NCBI RefSeq assembly: GCF_003994335.1
Contig: NZ_PNQZ01000038.1
Coordinates: 65-51,249 of the forward strand
Source: Asaia sp. W19
GTDB lineage: Bacteria; Pseudomonadota; Alphaproteobacteria; Acetobacterales; Acetobacteraceae
Length of the DNA stretch: 51,185 nt
Direction: 5' to 3'
The position numbers and the translations under genes were made by a program. The notes under the pieces were generated by a model. That model made no database searches and had not been told where the DNA came from. It was given only the letters and a program-made list of their open reading frames with translations. Of the stretch, positions 33,206-42,236 are shown piece by piece. Every line of letters begins with the position of its first letter. Position 1 is the first letter of the stretch.

Positions 33206-34699
33206 ATGACAAGCACTCTTCGACCAAGGCGGCGTAAGACCGCCCGAAAGTTCAGGGCCCGTGCCCTCCTCATAGGCCTCGGCATGGGGGGGCTCGCGCT
33301 TCCGTTCGAGGCGGGCGCCGTACCGCCACCCGTCAATCTGGGCAATGCAGCGGGAGCGAGCGACGATGCCTCATCAGGTGTTTTCGGCTTTTTGTCCAAT
33401 TGGCGCCGTACCTCCAATCTTCTGGGAAACATGTGGGGGCTCAGGCCGGAACTCGGCAAATACGGCGCGGTGCTGGCCATTCAGGAAACGTCCGAGGTTT
33501 TCGGCAATCCGACCGGGGGGAGCCATCGCGGGGCAGGGTATAATGGACTGACCGTGGCCGTGCTGCAGGTCGATACCCAGCGCGCCATGGGCTGGTATGG
33601 CGGTACTTTCAATGTCAGCATGGAGCAGATACACGGCCGCGCCTTCAGTGCCGATAACCTCATGGCGCTACAGACCGTGAGCGGGATCGAGGCCGATCGC
33701 GCGACGCGCCTCTGGGAGCTCTGGTTCGATCAGAAATTCCTCGATCAGCAGAAGCTCGATATCAAGATCGGCCAGCAGAGCCTTGATCAGGAATACATGA
33801 TCAGCTCGAACGCGCTTGTATTTGCGAACACCATGTTTGGCTGGCCCATGCTTCCATCGGCGGATCTTCCAGGTGGTGGTCCGGCCTATCCGCTTTCGGC
33901 GCTGGGCGTCCGGGGAAAGTACTGGCTGGCTACGCCCCTCTATCTTCTTGGCGGTGTCTATAGCGGCAGCCCCACCCGGCATCGCGATGGGGACCCGCAA
34001 ATGACCAACCCCTCCGGCACGAGCTTCCCGCTCAATCGGGGGGTGCTCGCCATTGCGGAGCTGCAATATGTCTATCCGGCGCTCGGGGCGATGGTTTCCC
34101 CTGACGAGGTCCAACCGCTTTCGCATGTCTACCGTATCGGTGGATGGTATGATTCCGAGCCTTTCGCTGATCAGTTCTGGGACAATACCGGCATTCCCCT
34201 TGCTTCACCCAACAGCAACGGCACCGCACTGACTCACAGAGGGGCGTTCAGCTTTTATGCCGTGATGGATCAGATGATCTGGCGCAGCCATACTGATCCC
34301 AATCGGACAATCAGTATCTTCGGGCGCGCCATGGGGGCACCGCAATCCGATCGCGTGCCCATCGACTTCTCGCTCAATTTCGGCCTGACGTTCAACGATC
34401 CACTTCCGTACCGCACTGATGACACTTTCGGTATCGGTATGGGCTACACCCATGTCAGCGGCGCCCTGGCAAATTATGACCGCGCTGTGCGTCGCTATTC
34501 GGGCGCATATTCGCCCGCGCAGGGCGGTGAGACCTATGTCGAGGTCACGTATCAGTACCAGTTCACGGGCTGGATGCAGTGGCAGCCCGACTTCCAATAC
34601 ATTTTCAACCCGGGGGGCGGCATTCCCAACCCGTCTCACCCTGACCGGCGCCTGCGTGACGAACTCGTCTTCGGGTTCCGTACTAATATTGCGCTGTGA
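33206..34699 (+). CDS. OprB-type carbohydrate porin
   Basis: A 497-residue exported barrel. From ATG 33206 the N-terminus MTSTLRPRRRKTARKFRARA plus LLIGLGMGGLALPF is a long basic signal peptide. OprB features follow: NMWGLRPELGKYGAVLAIQE, YNGLTVAVLQVDTQRAMGWY, WELWFDQKFLDQQKLDIKIG and a C-terminus RDELVFGFRTNIAL. OprB porins let sugars such as glucose cross the outer membrane. Starts at 33146 and 33170 are also open; none has a strong ribosome-binding site, so the start is uncertain. It is followed after 8 bases by the beta-propeller gene and then the DyP gene, forming an apparent operon. Confidence 0.82.
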   Translation: MTSTLRPRRRKTARKFRARALLIGLGMGGLALPFEAGAVPPPVNLGNAAGASDDASSGVFGFLSNWRRTSNLLGNMWGLRPELGKYGAVLAIQETSEVFGNPTGGSHRGAGYNGLTVAVLQVDTQRAMGWYGGTFNVSMEQIHGRAFSADNLMALQTVSGIEADRATRLWELWFDQKFLDQQKLDIKIGQQSLDQEYMISSNALVFANTMFGWPMLPSADLPGGGPAYPLSALGVRGKYWLATPLYLLGGVYSGSPTRHRDGDPQMTNPSGTSFPLNRGVLAIAELQYVYPALGAMVSPDEVQPLSHVYRIGGWYDSEPFADQFWDNTGIPLASPNSNGTALTHRGAFSFYAVMDQMIWRSHTDPNRTISIFGRAMGAPQSDRVPIDFSLNFGLTFNDPLPYRTDDTFGIGMGYTHVSGALANYDRAVRRYSGAYSPAQGGETYVEVTYQYQFTGWMQWQPDFQYIFNPGGGIPNPSHPDRRLRDELVFGFRTNIAL

Positions 34700-34707
34700 G
34701 AAGAACC

Positions 34708-35862
34708 ATGTCCTCCAAATTCCGCAATGCTGCCCTGGCCGCATGCTCCCTCGTCGCGTTCTCTCTGCCCGCCCATGCCCAGAACAAGGGCTTTCTGGAG
34801 ACGTTGCATCGCCATACAACCCTGGCCTCGACCAGCCCAGGCAATGGAGATCTCAATCCCTATGCCGTGGTGGTGGTCCCGCAGGACATGGGTGTGCTGA
34901 AAAAGGACGAGGTTCTCGTCACGAATTTCAACAACATCAGTAACCTGCAGGGTACGGGCACGACGATTGTTGCCTACTCACCTGTCACGGGCAATGCGCG
35001 GCTCTTCGCCAACCTGCCAAGTAATCTGGCTGCCTGTCCCGGCGGGGTAGGGCTGACCACGGCCCTCGCCATCCTGAAATCGGGATGGATCATCGTCGGA
35101 AGTGCACCCAGCAAGGATGGCACGACCACGACCAAGGGCGATGGCTGCCTGATCGTGCTCGATGCGAATGGCAAATACACGACCACATGGAAAGGTCCTC
35201 TGATCAATGCACCCTGGGGGGACATCGCGAGCGTCGATAAGGGAAACAAGGCAACCCTGTTCATTTCCATGACCGGGTTCGATCTTCCTGGACCGAATGT
35301 TGTGGACCCGCAGACGCATTACCCGCCCATCCTGCACAAAGCGACCGTATTGCGCCTCGAACTCAGCATTCCCGATGGCGGTCCGCCGCAGCTCGAGAGT
35401 CAGACCGTGATCGCGAGCGGCTTCTCCGCCCGAGCGGATCGAGACAACTTCCTGTTCGGCCCGACCGGCCTCGCGCTTGACGATGACGGCACACTCTATG
35501 TCACCGACGGCTACGACAATGAGGTGACCGCGATCGATGACGCTCTTACGCGCACGGATCCGGTGACTCGAAAGGATGATGCCGTAGGACGGATCATTAC
35601 CAAGGGGGGGCTGTTGAACTGGCCTCTCGCCATGATCTGGGTGCCGGGGCACCATCTTCTCGTCGCCAATGGCCGCAACGGTCAGGTGGTCGAGATCGAT
35701 CCTGCTACCAAGAAGCAGATCTACGCGCAGTGGGTCGACGCGGATCAGGCGCAGCAGCCGCCGGGAAATGGCGACCTCTTTGGTCTGGCGATGACGCCGG
35801 ACGGCAAGAGTTTCTATTACGTCGAAGACGACATGAACACGTTGAATGTGAGCCAGCCATGA
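34708..35862 (+). CDS. Exported beta-propeller (NHL/SMP-30-like) protein
   Basis: A 384-residue periplasmic protein with a clean signal peptide (residues ~1-24, ...FSLPAHAQ). Repeated blades are visible as NPYAVVVVPQDMGVLKKDEV, DNFLFGPTGLALDDDGTLYV TD split across a strand, NWPLAMIWVPGHHLLVANGR and GDLFGLAMTPDGKSFYYVED. The GPTGLALDDDGTLYVTDGYDN blade is typical of NHL/SMP-30-type propellers, but catalytic metal residues cannot be assigned. AGAAG precedes ATG 34708. It lies between OprB and a DyP peroxidase; its TGA overlaps the DyP ATG. A binding or scaffolding role for the exported peroxidase is possible but unproven. Confidence 0.75.
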   Translation: MSSKFRNAALAACSLVAFSLPAHAQNKGFLETLHRHTTLASTSPGNGDLNPYAVVVVPQDMGVLKKDEVLVTNFNNISNLQGTGTTIVAYSPVTGNARLFANLPSNLAACPGGVGLTTALAILKSGWIIVGSAPSKDGTTTTKGDGCLIVLDANGKYTTTWKGPLINAPWGDIASVDKGNKATLFISMTGFDLPGPNVVDPQTHYPPILHKATVLRLELSIPDGGPPQLESQTVIASGFSARADRDNFLFGPTGLALDDDGTLYVTDGYDNEVTAIDDALTRTDPVTRKDDAVGRIITKGGLLNWPLAMIWVPGHHLLVANGRNGQVVEIDPATKKQIYAQWVDADQAQQPPGNGDLFGLAMTPDGKSFYYVEDDMNTLNVSQP

Positions 35863-37070
35863 CACATTCCAATTCCGGACTTCGCCTTGGCAGGCGGGGA
35901 TTCCTCGCGACCACCGCTGCAGCTGGTGGGGTGGCGGCGAGCGCCGATCAGGGCTTTGCTATGGAGAGCCCGCCGCTTCATCAGCCCGGGATCATCACGC
36001 CGCAACAGCCCTGCGCCTATTTCATCACGTTCGATCTCGCGACGACAAAGCGCGACGAGGTCGTCGCACTGCTGCGGCGCTGGACAGAGGCCGCAGACGC
36101 GCTGATGGCCGGCGTTTCGGTCAATGGTCTCGTGGATTCTGGCGAGATAGACGGGTTGAAGGGTCGTGATCTCACGATCACCATCGGGTTTGGCCCCGGC
36201 CTTTTCCAGAAAGATGGCAAGGATCGCTACGGTCTCAATGCTCATCGACCGGGGGCGTTGGCCGATCTGCCGCGCTTTACGGGCGATCAGCTCGTTCCCG
36301 CTCGTACGGGGGGTGATCTCTGCATCCAGTGCTGCGCCAATGATCCACAAACCACGCTTCATGCTTCACGCGAGCTGACGCGGCTCGCCTATGGTGTGGC
36401 CGATCCGCGCTGGGCACAGGCGGGTTTTCTGCCGAGTTTCGGAAAGGGCAAGACGCCACGCAACCTGATGGGGTTCAAGGATGGCACCATCAACCCCGAT
36501 AGCCAGAACCCTCAATCTGCCGGTCGCTATATCTGGGCGGCGGATACGGACCTGCCCTGGATGCAGGGTGGAAGCTATCTCGTTTCGCGCATCATCCGGA
36601 TCGCCCTTGAGCACTGGGACAGAACCCCGGTCAGTTTTCAGGAAGAGACGATGGGGCGTGAAAAACAGAGCGGTGCACCGATTGGTGGGCACGATGAGTT
36701 CGAGCCGTTGACCCTTGCCCAGAAGGATCATGACGGTAATCCTGTCACGGCACAGAACTCCCACGCCAGACTGGCTGCACCCGAGGAGAACGGGGGCGCC
36801 CAGATCCTCAGACGGGCCTATTCCTATGATAACGGCCTGAGCTTCACGGCCGAGCGTTGGCCGCCATGGCGCCAGGGCATGGAGATGGATGCGGGGTTGC
36901 TTTTCATGAGCTGGCAGCAGGACCCCAGGACGGGGTTCACGCGCATCTTCGAGCGCATGTCGAAATTCGACATGATGAACCAGTATACCACCCATATCGG
37001 CGGGGGCTTATTTGCCTGCCCCGGTCGCAGGAAAGGCGGCTACATCGGTCAGGCGCTTTTCGAGGCTTGA
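35859..37070 (+). CDS. efeB: Tat-exported DyP-type haem peroxidase (EfeB-like)
   Basis: A 403-residue protein with a twin-arginine signal (RLGRRGFLATTAAAGGVAAS). Dye-decolourising peroxidase motifs are present: GFKDGTINP near residues 205-213 (catalytic Asp of GXXDG), the proximal haem His in NSHARLAAP near residue 301, and DAGLLFMSWQQDPRTGF with FERMSKFDMMNQYTTHIGGG at the C-terminus. EfeB removes electrons or iron from haem substrates in the periplasm and normally works with EfeU and EfeO; neither is in this window, and instead it is coupled to a beta-propeller and an OprB porin. ATGA overlap with the upstream gene fixes the start at 35859. Confidence 0.87.
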   Translation: MTHSNSGLRLGRRGFLATTAAAGGVAASADQGFAMESPPLHQPGIITPQQPCAYFITFDLATTKRDEVVALLRRWTEAADALMAGVSVNGLVDSGEIDGLKGRDLTITIGFGPGLFQKDGKDRYGLNAHRPGALADLPRFTGDQLVPARTGGDLCIQCCANDPQTTLHASRELTRLAYGVADPRWAQAGFLPSFGKGKTPRNLMGFKDGTINPDSQNPQSAGRYIWAADTDLPWMQGGSYLVSRIIRIALEHWDRTPVSFQEETMGREKQSGAPIGGHDEFEPLTLAQKDHDGNPVTAQNSHARLAAPEENGGAQILRRAYSYDNGLSFTAERWPPWRQGMEMDAGLLFMSWQQDPRTGFTRIFERMSKFDMMNQYTTHIGGGLFACPGRRKGGYIGQALFEA

Positions 37071-37288
37071 GGCCACGAGTTGGGGGACGGGTGCACTCTG
37101 ATCCAGCTCCGTCAGGCTGAAAAGGCTCTCGCCCTGTAATTCCAGAGTAATGAAGTCCGTTTTTATTATTCTGGACGCCTGGGACCCAGGGTTGTAACCC
37201 CTATCGGGCAGGTGCAGGGCATAAAGGGAGCGGGTCCATTCAGGCGTCGAGGCATCATCGGGATGGAAGAGGGGCGAGATGGCCCATC

Positions 37289-37681
37289 TTGCGTCTTGCT
37301 GTGGCCTGTCTTGTTCTCGTTGCTTTCGCGCTCTCTCTGACACTTCAGACTCTCGCCGCGCCTGAGGAGACGCCCCGGGCTGAGATCGAGCGTCTGATTG
37401 GTGTGGACATCGCTCCCGCGATGAGTATGCCGGACTGCGAAAGCATGCCCGACATGGTCATGCCTGGCAAAACGGGCGGGGCGCAAAAGGGTCATCATCA
37501 TGATGCCGCCTGCGCCCTCTGTCCTTTGCTCCAATTGGGCCTCTTCATCCTCGGCAGTTCTGTGTTTCTGGCTTTCGCCACAAGCGTCACGCTCGAGCGC
37601 CGATTCAGGCTGCCGCTCTCCAGGGCTCCGCCTCATCTCAGATGGTGTCTGCCCCCCTCCCACGCGCCACCGCTGCCCTGA
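37289..37681 (+). CDS. DUF2946-like exported protein, copper-associated
   Basis: A 130-residue protein: signal/anchor (MRLAVACLVLVAFALSLTLQ), then a Met/His/Cys-rich loop (MPDCESMPDMVMPGK, KGHHHDAACALCPLLQLGLF) and a second hydrophobic segment (ILGSSVFLAFATSV). The HHHDAACALCPL pattern and size fit DUF2946, a family found next to copper receptors and copper resistance genes. The likely start is TTG 37289 behind GAGGGGCGAG; the nearby ATG 37279 is in another frame. It lies just upstream of an OprC-type copper receptor in the same direction, so both probably form one unit. Confidence 0.65.
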   Translation: MRLAVACLVLVAFALSLTLQTLAAPEETPRAEIERLIGVDIAPAMSMPDCESMPDMVMPGKTGGAQKGHHHDAACALCPLLQLGLFILGSSVFLAFATSVTLERRFRLPLSRAPPHLRWCLPPSHAPPLP

Positions 37682-37777
37682 ACCTGATTTGACGCTTCCG
37701 TGCGGCGTCGTGACCTACCTTGGGTTGGTCGCAGGCGCACACGGATCACGCTTACGATCCAGTTCGGGAATTGACCC

Positions 37778-39916
37778 ATGATCCTGCCTCTGTCCGGCAG
37801 AGCCAGAACGCGCGCGCTGCGCGTGCTCGGTTGCACCTCCGTTATCGCTTTGCTCTGCGCCTTCGACGTTCATGCTGAGAGTCTTTCGAAAAGCCCTTCG
37901 GCCCCCGATGATAACAAGCCTGTGGAATATCTCCAGGTCCAGGGCATAAGGCGCACCGCCATCCATTCGGCCGATACGGCCACACTTCTCAAGGGATCGC
38001 TCGGTTACAGCCTCTATTCAGCTGGCGGCGTCTCTGCGCTACCCGTACTCAACGGGATGGCGGATGACCGTGTGGCGACGATCGTTGATGGTATGCGCAT
38101 CGCATCGGCCTGCCCCAATCACATGAATCCCGCCATGTCCTATATCGACCCGGATAGCGTGGCCTCGGCGGAGGCGATTGCAGGCGTGACCCCAGTCAGT
38201 ATCGGTGGAGACAGCACGGGGGGAACAGTCAAAATCGAGCGTCGCGACCCGCTCTTCGCTCAATCGGGCAAGGTCCTGATCACAGGACATGTGCGCGGCG
38301 ATTACCGCAGCAATGGCGGCGGGTCGGGCGCCTCGGGCACCGTGACGGTCGCCAATGACACACTCAGCCTGCGCTATACCGGCTCGTACAGCCATGCCAG
38401 CAATTACCATACGGGTGGTGATGGGCGTCAGGTGCGCTCCACGAGCTATCTCTCGTTCAATCACGCTGTAACGGCCGGACTGAAGAAGGACAATCACCTT
38501 GTGGCACTGACCTTTGGTCAGCAGGACATCCCGTATGAGGGTTTTCCGAATCAGTATATGGACATGACCAATAACCGATCCACCTTTGTCAACGGCAAGT
38601 ACCGGGGCGAATTCGCGTGGGCGACTCTCGACATCCGGGGCTTCTGGCAGCGCGTGGATCACGTCATGAACATGATGAATGACAAGGGCGGCCATAGCGC
38701 GACCACCGGGATGCCTATGAACACGGATGCCCGGACCGCCGGCTATGCAATTGATCTAACTATCCCGTTATCCACACAGCATTCCGTCAAGATCGGGAGC
38801 GGCTACGACCATAACGGGCTCAATGACTGGTGGCCTCCTTTGGTCGGAAGCATGATGATGGGCCCCAACACGTTCCACAACATCAATAACGGGCATCGGG
38901 ACAGACTGGGTCACTACATTGAGTGGAACGCACAATGGACGAGCCGCTTCTCCACGCAGCTTGGCCTGCGCAATGATCTCATCATGATGAACACCGGCAA
39001 GGTCGCACCGTACTCCTGGACAGGCATGATGCAGATGGCCGATATCATGGCGGCGAAACGATTCAACGCCGCATCACGCGGGCGCACAGACACGAATTTC
39101 GATGTCACCGCGACCGGGCGCTATCATGCTCTGGACAGCCTCATGATCGAGGGAGGCTACGCGCGCAAGACACGCTCGCCCAATCTCTACGAACGTTATG
39201 CATGGGGCATGGGCACCATGGCCACGCGGATGATCGGCTGGTTTGGCGATGGCAATGGCTATGTCGGAAATCTTGATCTGAGGCCCGAAATTGCTAACAC
39301 GGCGAGTGTGACGATCACATGGCATGATCCTAAAGGGGAGGGGTGGCGAATCCGTCTGCAGCCCTTCTACACTTACACGGAGGGTTACATAAACGTCATC
39401 CCACTTGCCCGATTCAGCAATGGCCTCTCCAAACTGCAATTCGTCAATCACAATGCCCAGAGCTATGGAATCAACGCCAATGCGCAGGCGCGCCTGTGGA
39501 ACAGCGATCGTTTCGGCCAGGGTAAGATCGTGAGCACGTTCAGCTGGGTGCGCGGCCAGGACATGGAGACGCATACGGGGCTTTATCATCAGATGCCCAC
39601 CAACGGTACGATAGGCCTGCGCGAGACCTGGCAGAACTGGGCCGGGAGGGTCGATGTCACGTTGGTGAAACGCAAATCCTCGGTGGACTGGATACGCAAC
39701 GAGCCCCGTACACCCGGCTACGCGCTTCTTGGACTGGGTGGGAGCTATCGCTGGCGTAAATACACCCTGGATGCGAGCATCGAGAACGTACTGAACCAGA
39801 AATACTACCTTCCCCTCGGCGGACTATCCCTCGGTGACTATCGCCAGACCAATATCCTCGCCCCCCTTGCAGGGCTGGGACGTTCTTTCAATCTGAGCCT
39901 GACCGCCGTGTTCTGA
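37778..39916 (+). CDS. OprC-type copper TonB-dependent receptor
   Basis: A 712-residue outer-membrane receptor with a signal peptide (ending VHAES) and a terminal Phe (NLSLTAVF). The plug carries IVDGMRIASACPNHMNPAMS, in which Cys112 and Met116 match the CxxxM part of the OprC copper site, and His295-Val-Met297 (QRVDHVMNMM) matches the HxM part; the spacing (183 residues from Cys to His) is close to that in Pseudomonas OprC. Together these make the CxxxM-HxM copper-binding motif. The barrel is rich in Met (MMMGPNTFHN, MMQMADIM). It would import copper across the outer membrane with TonB. Preceded by a DUF2946 gene. This is among the more secure ligand assignments in the window. Confidence 0.85.
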   Translation: MILPLSGRARTRALRVLGCTSVIALLCAFDVHAESLSKSPSAPDDNKPVEYLQVQGIRRTAIHSADTATLLKGSLGYSLYSAGGVSALPVLNGMADDRVATIVDGMRIASACPNHMNPAMSYIDPDSVASAEAIAGVTPVSIGGDSTGGTVKIERRDPLFAQSGKVLITGHVRGDYRSNGGGSGASGTVTVANDTLSLRYTGSYSHASNYHTGGDGRQVRSTSYLSFNHAVTAGLKKDNHLVALTFGQQDIPYEGFPNQYMDMTNNRSTFVNGKYRGEFAWATLDIRGFWQRVDHVMNMMNDKGGHSATTGMPMNTDARTAGYAIDLTIPLSTQHSVKIGSGYDHNGLNDWWPPLVGSMMMGPNTFHNINNGHRDRLGHYIEWNAQWTSRFSTQLGLRNDLIMMNTGKVAPYSWTGMMQMADIMAAKRFNAASRGRTDTNFDVTATGRYHALDSLMIEGGYARKTRSPNLYERYAWGMGTMATRMIGWFGDGNGYVGNLDLRPEIANTASVTITWHDPKGEGWRIRLQPFYTYTEGYINVIPLARFSNGLSKLQFVNHNAQSYGINANAQARLWNSDRFGQGKIVSTFSWVRGQDMETHTGLYHQMPTNGTIGLRETWQNWAGRVDVTLVKRKSSVDWIRNEPRTPGYALLGLGGSYRWRKYTLDASIENVLNQKYYLPLGGLSLGDYRQTNILAPLAGLGRSFNLSLTAVF

Positions 39917-39942
39917 TCCTGCCTCTCCAGGAGGACACGCTT

Positions 39943-39964
39943 CCTCCGGTCCCGGGGCCGGAGG
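39943..39964 (+). terminator. GC-rich hairpin after the copper receptor
   Basis: CCTCCGG / CCGGAGG (7 bp) around a GC-rich 8-base loop, 27 bases after the receptor stop. There is no T run, so it may be only a weak terminator before the MFS gene. Confidence 0.4.
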
Positions 39965-40033
39965 AGGGTGGAACAGGACCGAGCCACCAGCCCGGGTCTC
40001 CGCCAGCGCGTTTGTCTTGGCGTGGAGGCCTCG

Positions 40034-41290
40034 ATGGGCTACGCCCCGCCCATGCTCGATATCAAAATGTCCGGCGAAACTGTCGCCCCAGCCAAAATCA
40101 GCGAAGAGACAAATTCCGTGTCGGACCGTCGTCCTCCGGACAAAGTAACGCCCATGCCGGTCCATGCAATGCTGATACTGGCCATGGCGGCCTTCGTGAC
40201 ACTTCTGACCGAAATCATGCCAGCGGGACTGCTCTCATCCATCTCCGCGGGCCTCGGCGTGTCGCAGGCGGTGGGGGGGCAGTTCATCACGGCCTTTGCT
40301 TTCGGTGCGCTCGCAGCCGCGCTGCCTTCGGCTGCCTTTTCTCACCGCATGGGTCGCAAAAAGCTTCTGCTCTTCGGGCTCGTCGGCTTCACGCTGGTCA
40401 ATGCCGCCAACGCGCTTGTCAGTGATTTTACCCTGTCACTTGTGATCCGCTTCCTCGCCGGTTGTTTCGGCGGTCTGGTATGGGCCATGTTTGCGGGCTA
40501 CGCCACCCGCCTGGCCCCACCCGCACAGCGCGGACGTGCGATTGCCCTCGCGGGCTCGGGCGTAACACTGGCCATGGTTCTCGGGGCGCCGCTCAGCGCC
40601 TTTCTGGGTCAGGCCATAGGCTGGCGCGGGGCATTTGGGGCACTCGCAGCACTAAGCGCTGTCCTGACAGTCTGGGCGGTCATCATCCTTCCCGATGCAC
40701 CGGGAACCGCGCAGGAAGAGCGTTTTGCCATCCTCCCCACGCTCAGGCTTCCGGGAGTTGCGGCCAATCTTGCGCTGATCTTCAGCTTCGTCGCAGCGCA
40801 TAGCCTGCTTTACGTGTATGTCGAGCCGCTGCTGGGACCCTCCGGTCTTTCACATCGCGTCGATGCCTTGCTGCTGTTATTCGGAGCAGGTTCTGTTGTG
40901 GGGCTGTTCGTCACGGGTATTCTGATTGATCATCACCTGTCGCGCCTGACATCGCTGAGCATTGCGCTGTTCGCGATAGCCGCGATGTTGCTGGCTCTGG
41001 GTCTTGCTCACATCTCCCTGGTGTTGCCCGCCATAATCTGCTGGGGTTTGACGACCGGCGGCTTCGCCGCTCTCACCCAGAGTGCGATGGCACAGGTGAG
41101 CGGGCGGCTCATCGATGTCGCACAGGCCATGGCGACCACAGCCTGGAATCTCGCCGTCTCAACTGGGGGATTGCTCGGCGGCGCGCTTCTGACACACGTC
41201 TCGATCGGGAGCTTGCCGTGGATGGCGCTGTTGCTGCTTCTGCTCGGTCTGGCCGCCTTCGTCAGGGGGCTTCGCCCCCTGATCAGATAG
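40034..41290 (+). CDS. MFS transporter (DHA1, AraJ-like efflux family)
   Basis: A 418-residue inner-membrane transporter with about twelve hydrophobic segments. DHA1 features include LTEIMPAGLLSSISAGLGVS, the motif-A-like SHRMGRKKLLLFGL in the first cytoplasmic loop, RFLAGCFGGLVWAMFAGYAT and GVTLAMVLGAPLSAFLGQ (motif C-like, as in proton-driven exporters). Sugar- or drug-efflux relatives such as AraJ are the closest by style. GGAGG about six bases before ATG 40034 supports this start; upstream openings lack one. Transcribed with the copper receptor, but separated by ~115 bases, so a copper role is not implied. Confidence 0.8.
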   Translation: MGYAPPMLDIKMSGETVAPAKISEETNSVSDRRPPDKVTPMPVHAMLILAMAAFVTLLTEIMPAGLLSSISAGLGVSQAVGGQFITAFAFGALAAALPSAAFSHRMGRKKLLLFGLVGFTLVNAANALVSDFTLSLVIRFLAGCFGGLVWAMFAGYATRLAPPAQRGRAIALAGSGVTLAMVLGAPLSAFLGQAIGWRGAFGALAALSAVLTVWAVIILPDAPGTAQEERFAILPTLRLPGVAANLALIFSFVAAHSLLYVYVEPLLGPSGLSHRVDALLLLFGAGSVVGLFVTGILIDHHLSRLTSLSIALFAIAAMLLALGLAHISLVLPAIICWGLTTGGFAALTQSAMAQVSGRLIDVAQAMATTAWNLAVSTGGLLGGALLTHVSIGSLPWMALLLLLLGLAAFVRGLRPLIR

Positions 41291-41334
41291 CGCGCGTTCC
41301 GCTACCCTGCCGGAGCGGAGAGCACGCCGCTTCC

Positions 41335-41360
41335 GCCCGGGGAAACACCGTCCGGGCTTT
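41335..41360 (+). terminator. Rho-independent-like terminator after the MFS gene
   Basis: GCCCGG / CCGGGC stem with an 11-base loop followed by TTTA, located 45 bases after the MFS stop and 15 bases from the end of the convergent small gene. Confidence 0.55.
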
Positions 41361-41374
41361 ACAAGCGCCCGAAC

Positions 41375-41542
41375 TCAGGAGTGCTTTCTGTGGGTAAGTT
41401 GCCAATGCAGGCGTTTGCGTTGAATGGCTCTGACGCTCAGAGTCACGGCGCTAACCAGAATGATCGTGATTCCCAGACTGATCGCCAGCGATTCAAGGTC
41501 TGTCATGGCGTAGTGCTGGTGTAATGGACCCCACCATCTCAT
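41375..41542 (-). CDS. Small single-pass membrane protein
   Basis: A 55-residue protein: MRWWGPLHQHYAMTDLESLA, one hydrophobic helix (ISLGITIILVSAVTLSV, about residues 20-36) and a basic C-terminus (RAIQRKRLHWQLTHRKHS), suggesting an N-out, C-in topology. GGAGAT six bases before ATG 41540-41542 supports the start; a later ATG would lack one. I recognise no family. A perfect FNR-type palindrome lies ~160 bases upstream, so expression may respond to oxygen. Confidence 0.5.
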   Translation of the reverse strand: MRWWGPLHQHYAMTDLESLAISLGITIILVSAVTLSVRAIQRKRLHWQLTHRKHS

Positions 41543-41702
41543 TGTGCGATCTCCCCTTCCTGTCGGTGTCGCCGGAGCCCGCTTCATCTGGCTCTTCAGG
41601 GCCCTTGATGTGCGGGTGGTCCAAGCGACACGAGGAAAATGCGCCCGTACGAAACGAATTTCAATATTTGAATTAATCCATCATTATCACGGTATCGATA
41701 CT

Positions 41703-41716
41703 TTGATCTAGATCAA
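41703..41716. promoter_or_regulatory. Perfect FNR/FixK-type box
   Basis: TTGATCTAGATCAA is a 14-base perfect palindrome matching the consensus TTGAT-N4-ATCAA of FNR/FixK regulators. The surrounding ~80 bases are AT-rich. The nearest gene reading away from it is the small membrane protein at 41542 (minus strand), 160 bases off. No credible plus-strand gene starts nearby. Confidence 0.55.
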
Positions 41717-42163
41717 TATTCAGCCTTTCGGCGCTATTTCAAGTAACGCAAGCGTGGTTGTTTTTGAACAGGAAATGTGACGCTGTGAGGGTGGAATGCG
41801 ACGGTCGTGTCTCGCCGTGAAGGGAACGATTGGACGTGTGGGCGCGTCGTGCGGACTGCGACAGGCCGTGCAGCAAAGCCCGCAGGAACGCTGGGGTGCT
41901 CGCGCCTATGACACGCTTCCATGTATCGACCAAGCGCCGTGGGCCATAGACGCCGATCAAAGCGAGACGCCAAGGATGGGCCATGCAAGGAAGCCTGCCG
42001 GGGGGGGGGGGAGACGTGCGGGCGGAACCCATAGGCATGCTCAGTCTCGAGTCATCGAAGACCGACGCGTCGGGGCGTCAGTTCATTGGTGCGGGGCTTC
42101 CGGCGATCCTCTCCAAGTCATGCGAGCGCGCGCCGGATATGCTGTGCTCGTCAGTGGGCGGAA
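41717..42163. other. Intergenic region with no supported gene
   Basis: About 450 bases between the FNR-type box and the pstS terminator. Open frames exist on both strands but are Arg/Pro-rich, lack ribosome-binding sites and match no family I know. A run of eleven G occurs near 42000. Confidence 0.35.
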
Positions 42164-42199
42164 AAATCAAAAGGGGAGGCGCTGTTGCGCACTCCCCTT
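42164..42199 (-). terminator. Rho-independent terminator of pstS
   Basis: On the minus strand AAGGGGAG / CTCCCCTT encloses a second stem GCGC / GCGC and is followed by TTTTGATTTTT. It starts 38 bases after the pstS stop. Confidence 0.8.
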
Positions 42200-42236
42200 G
42201 AACCCTTTGGCAGTGAGCCAGAGCTTCCAGTCGCGA

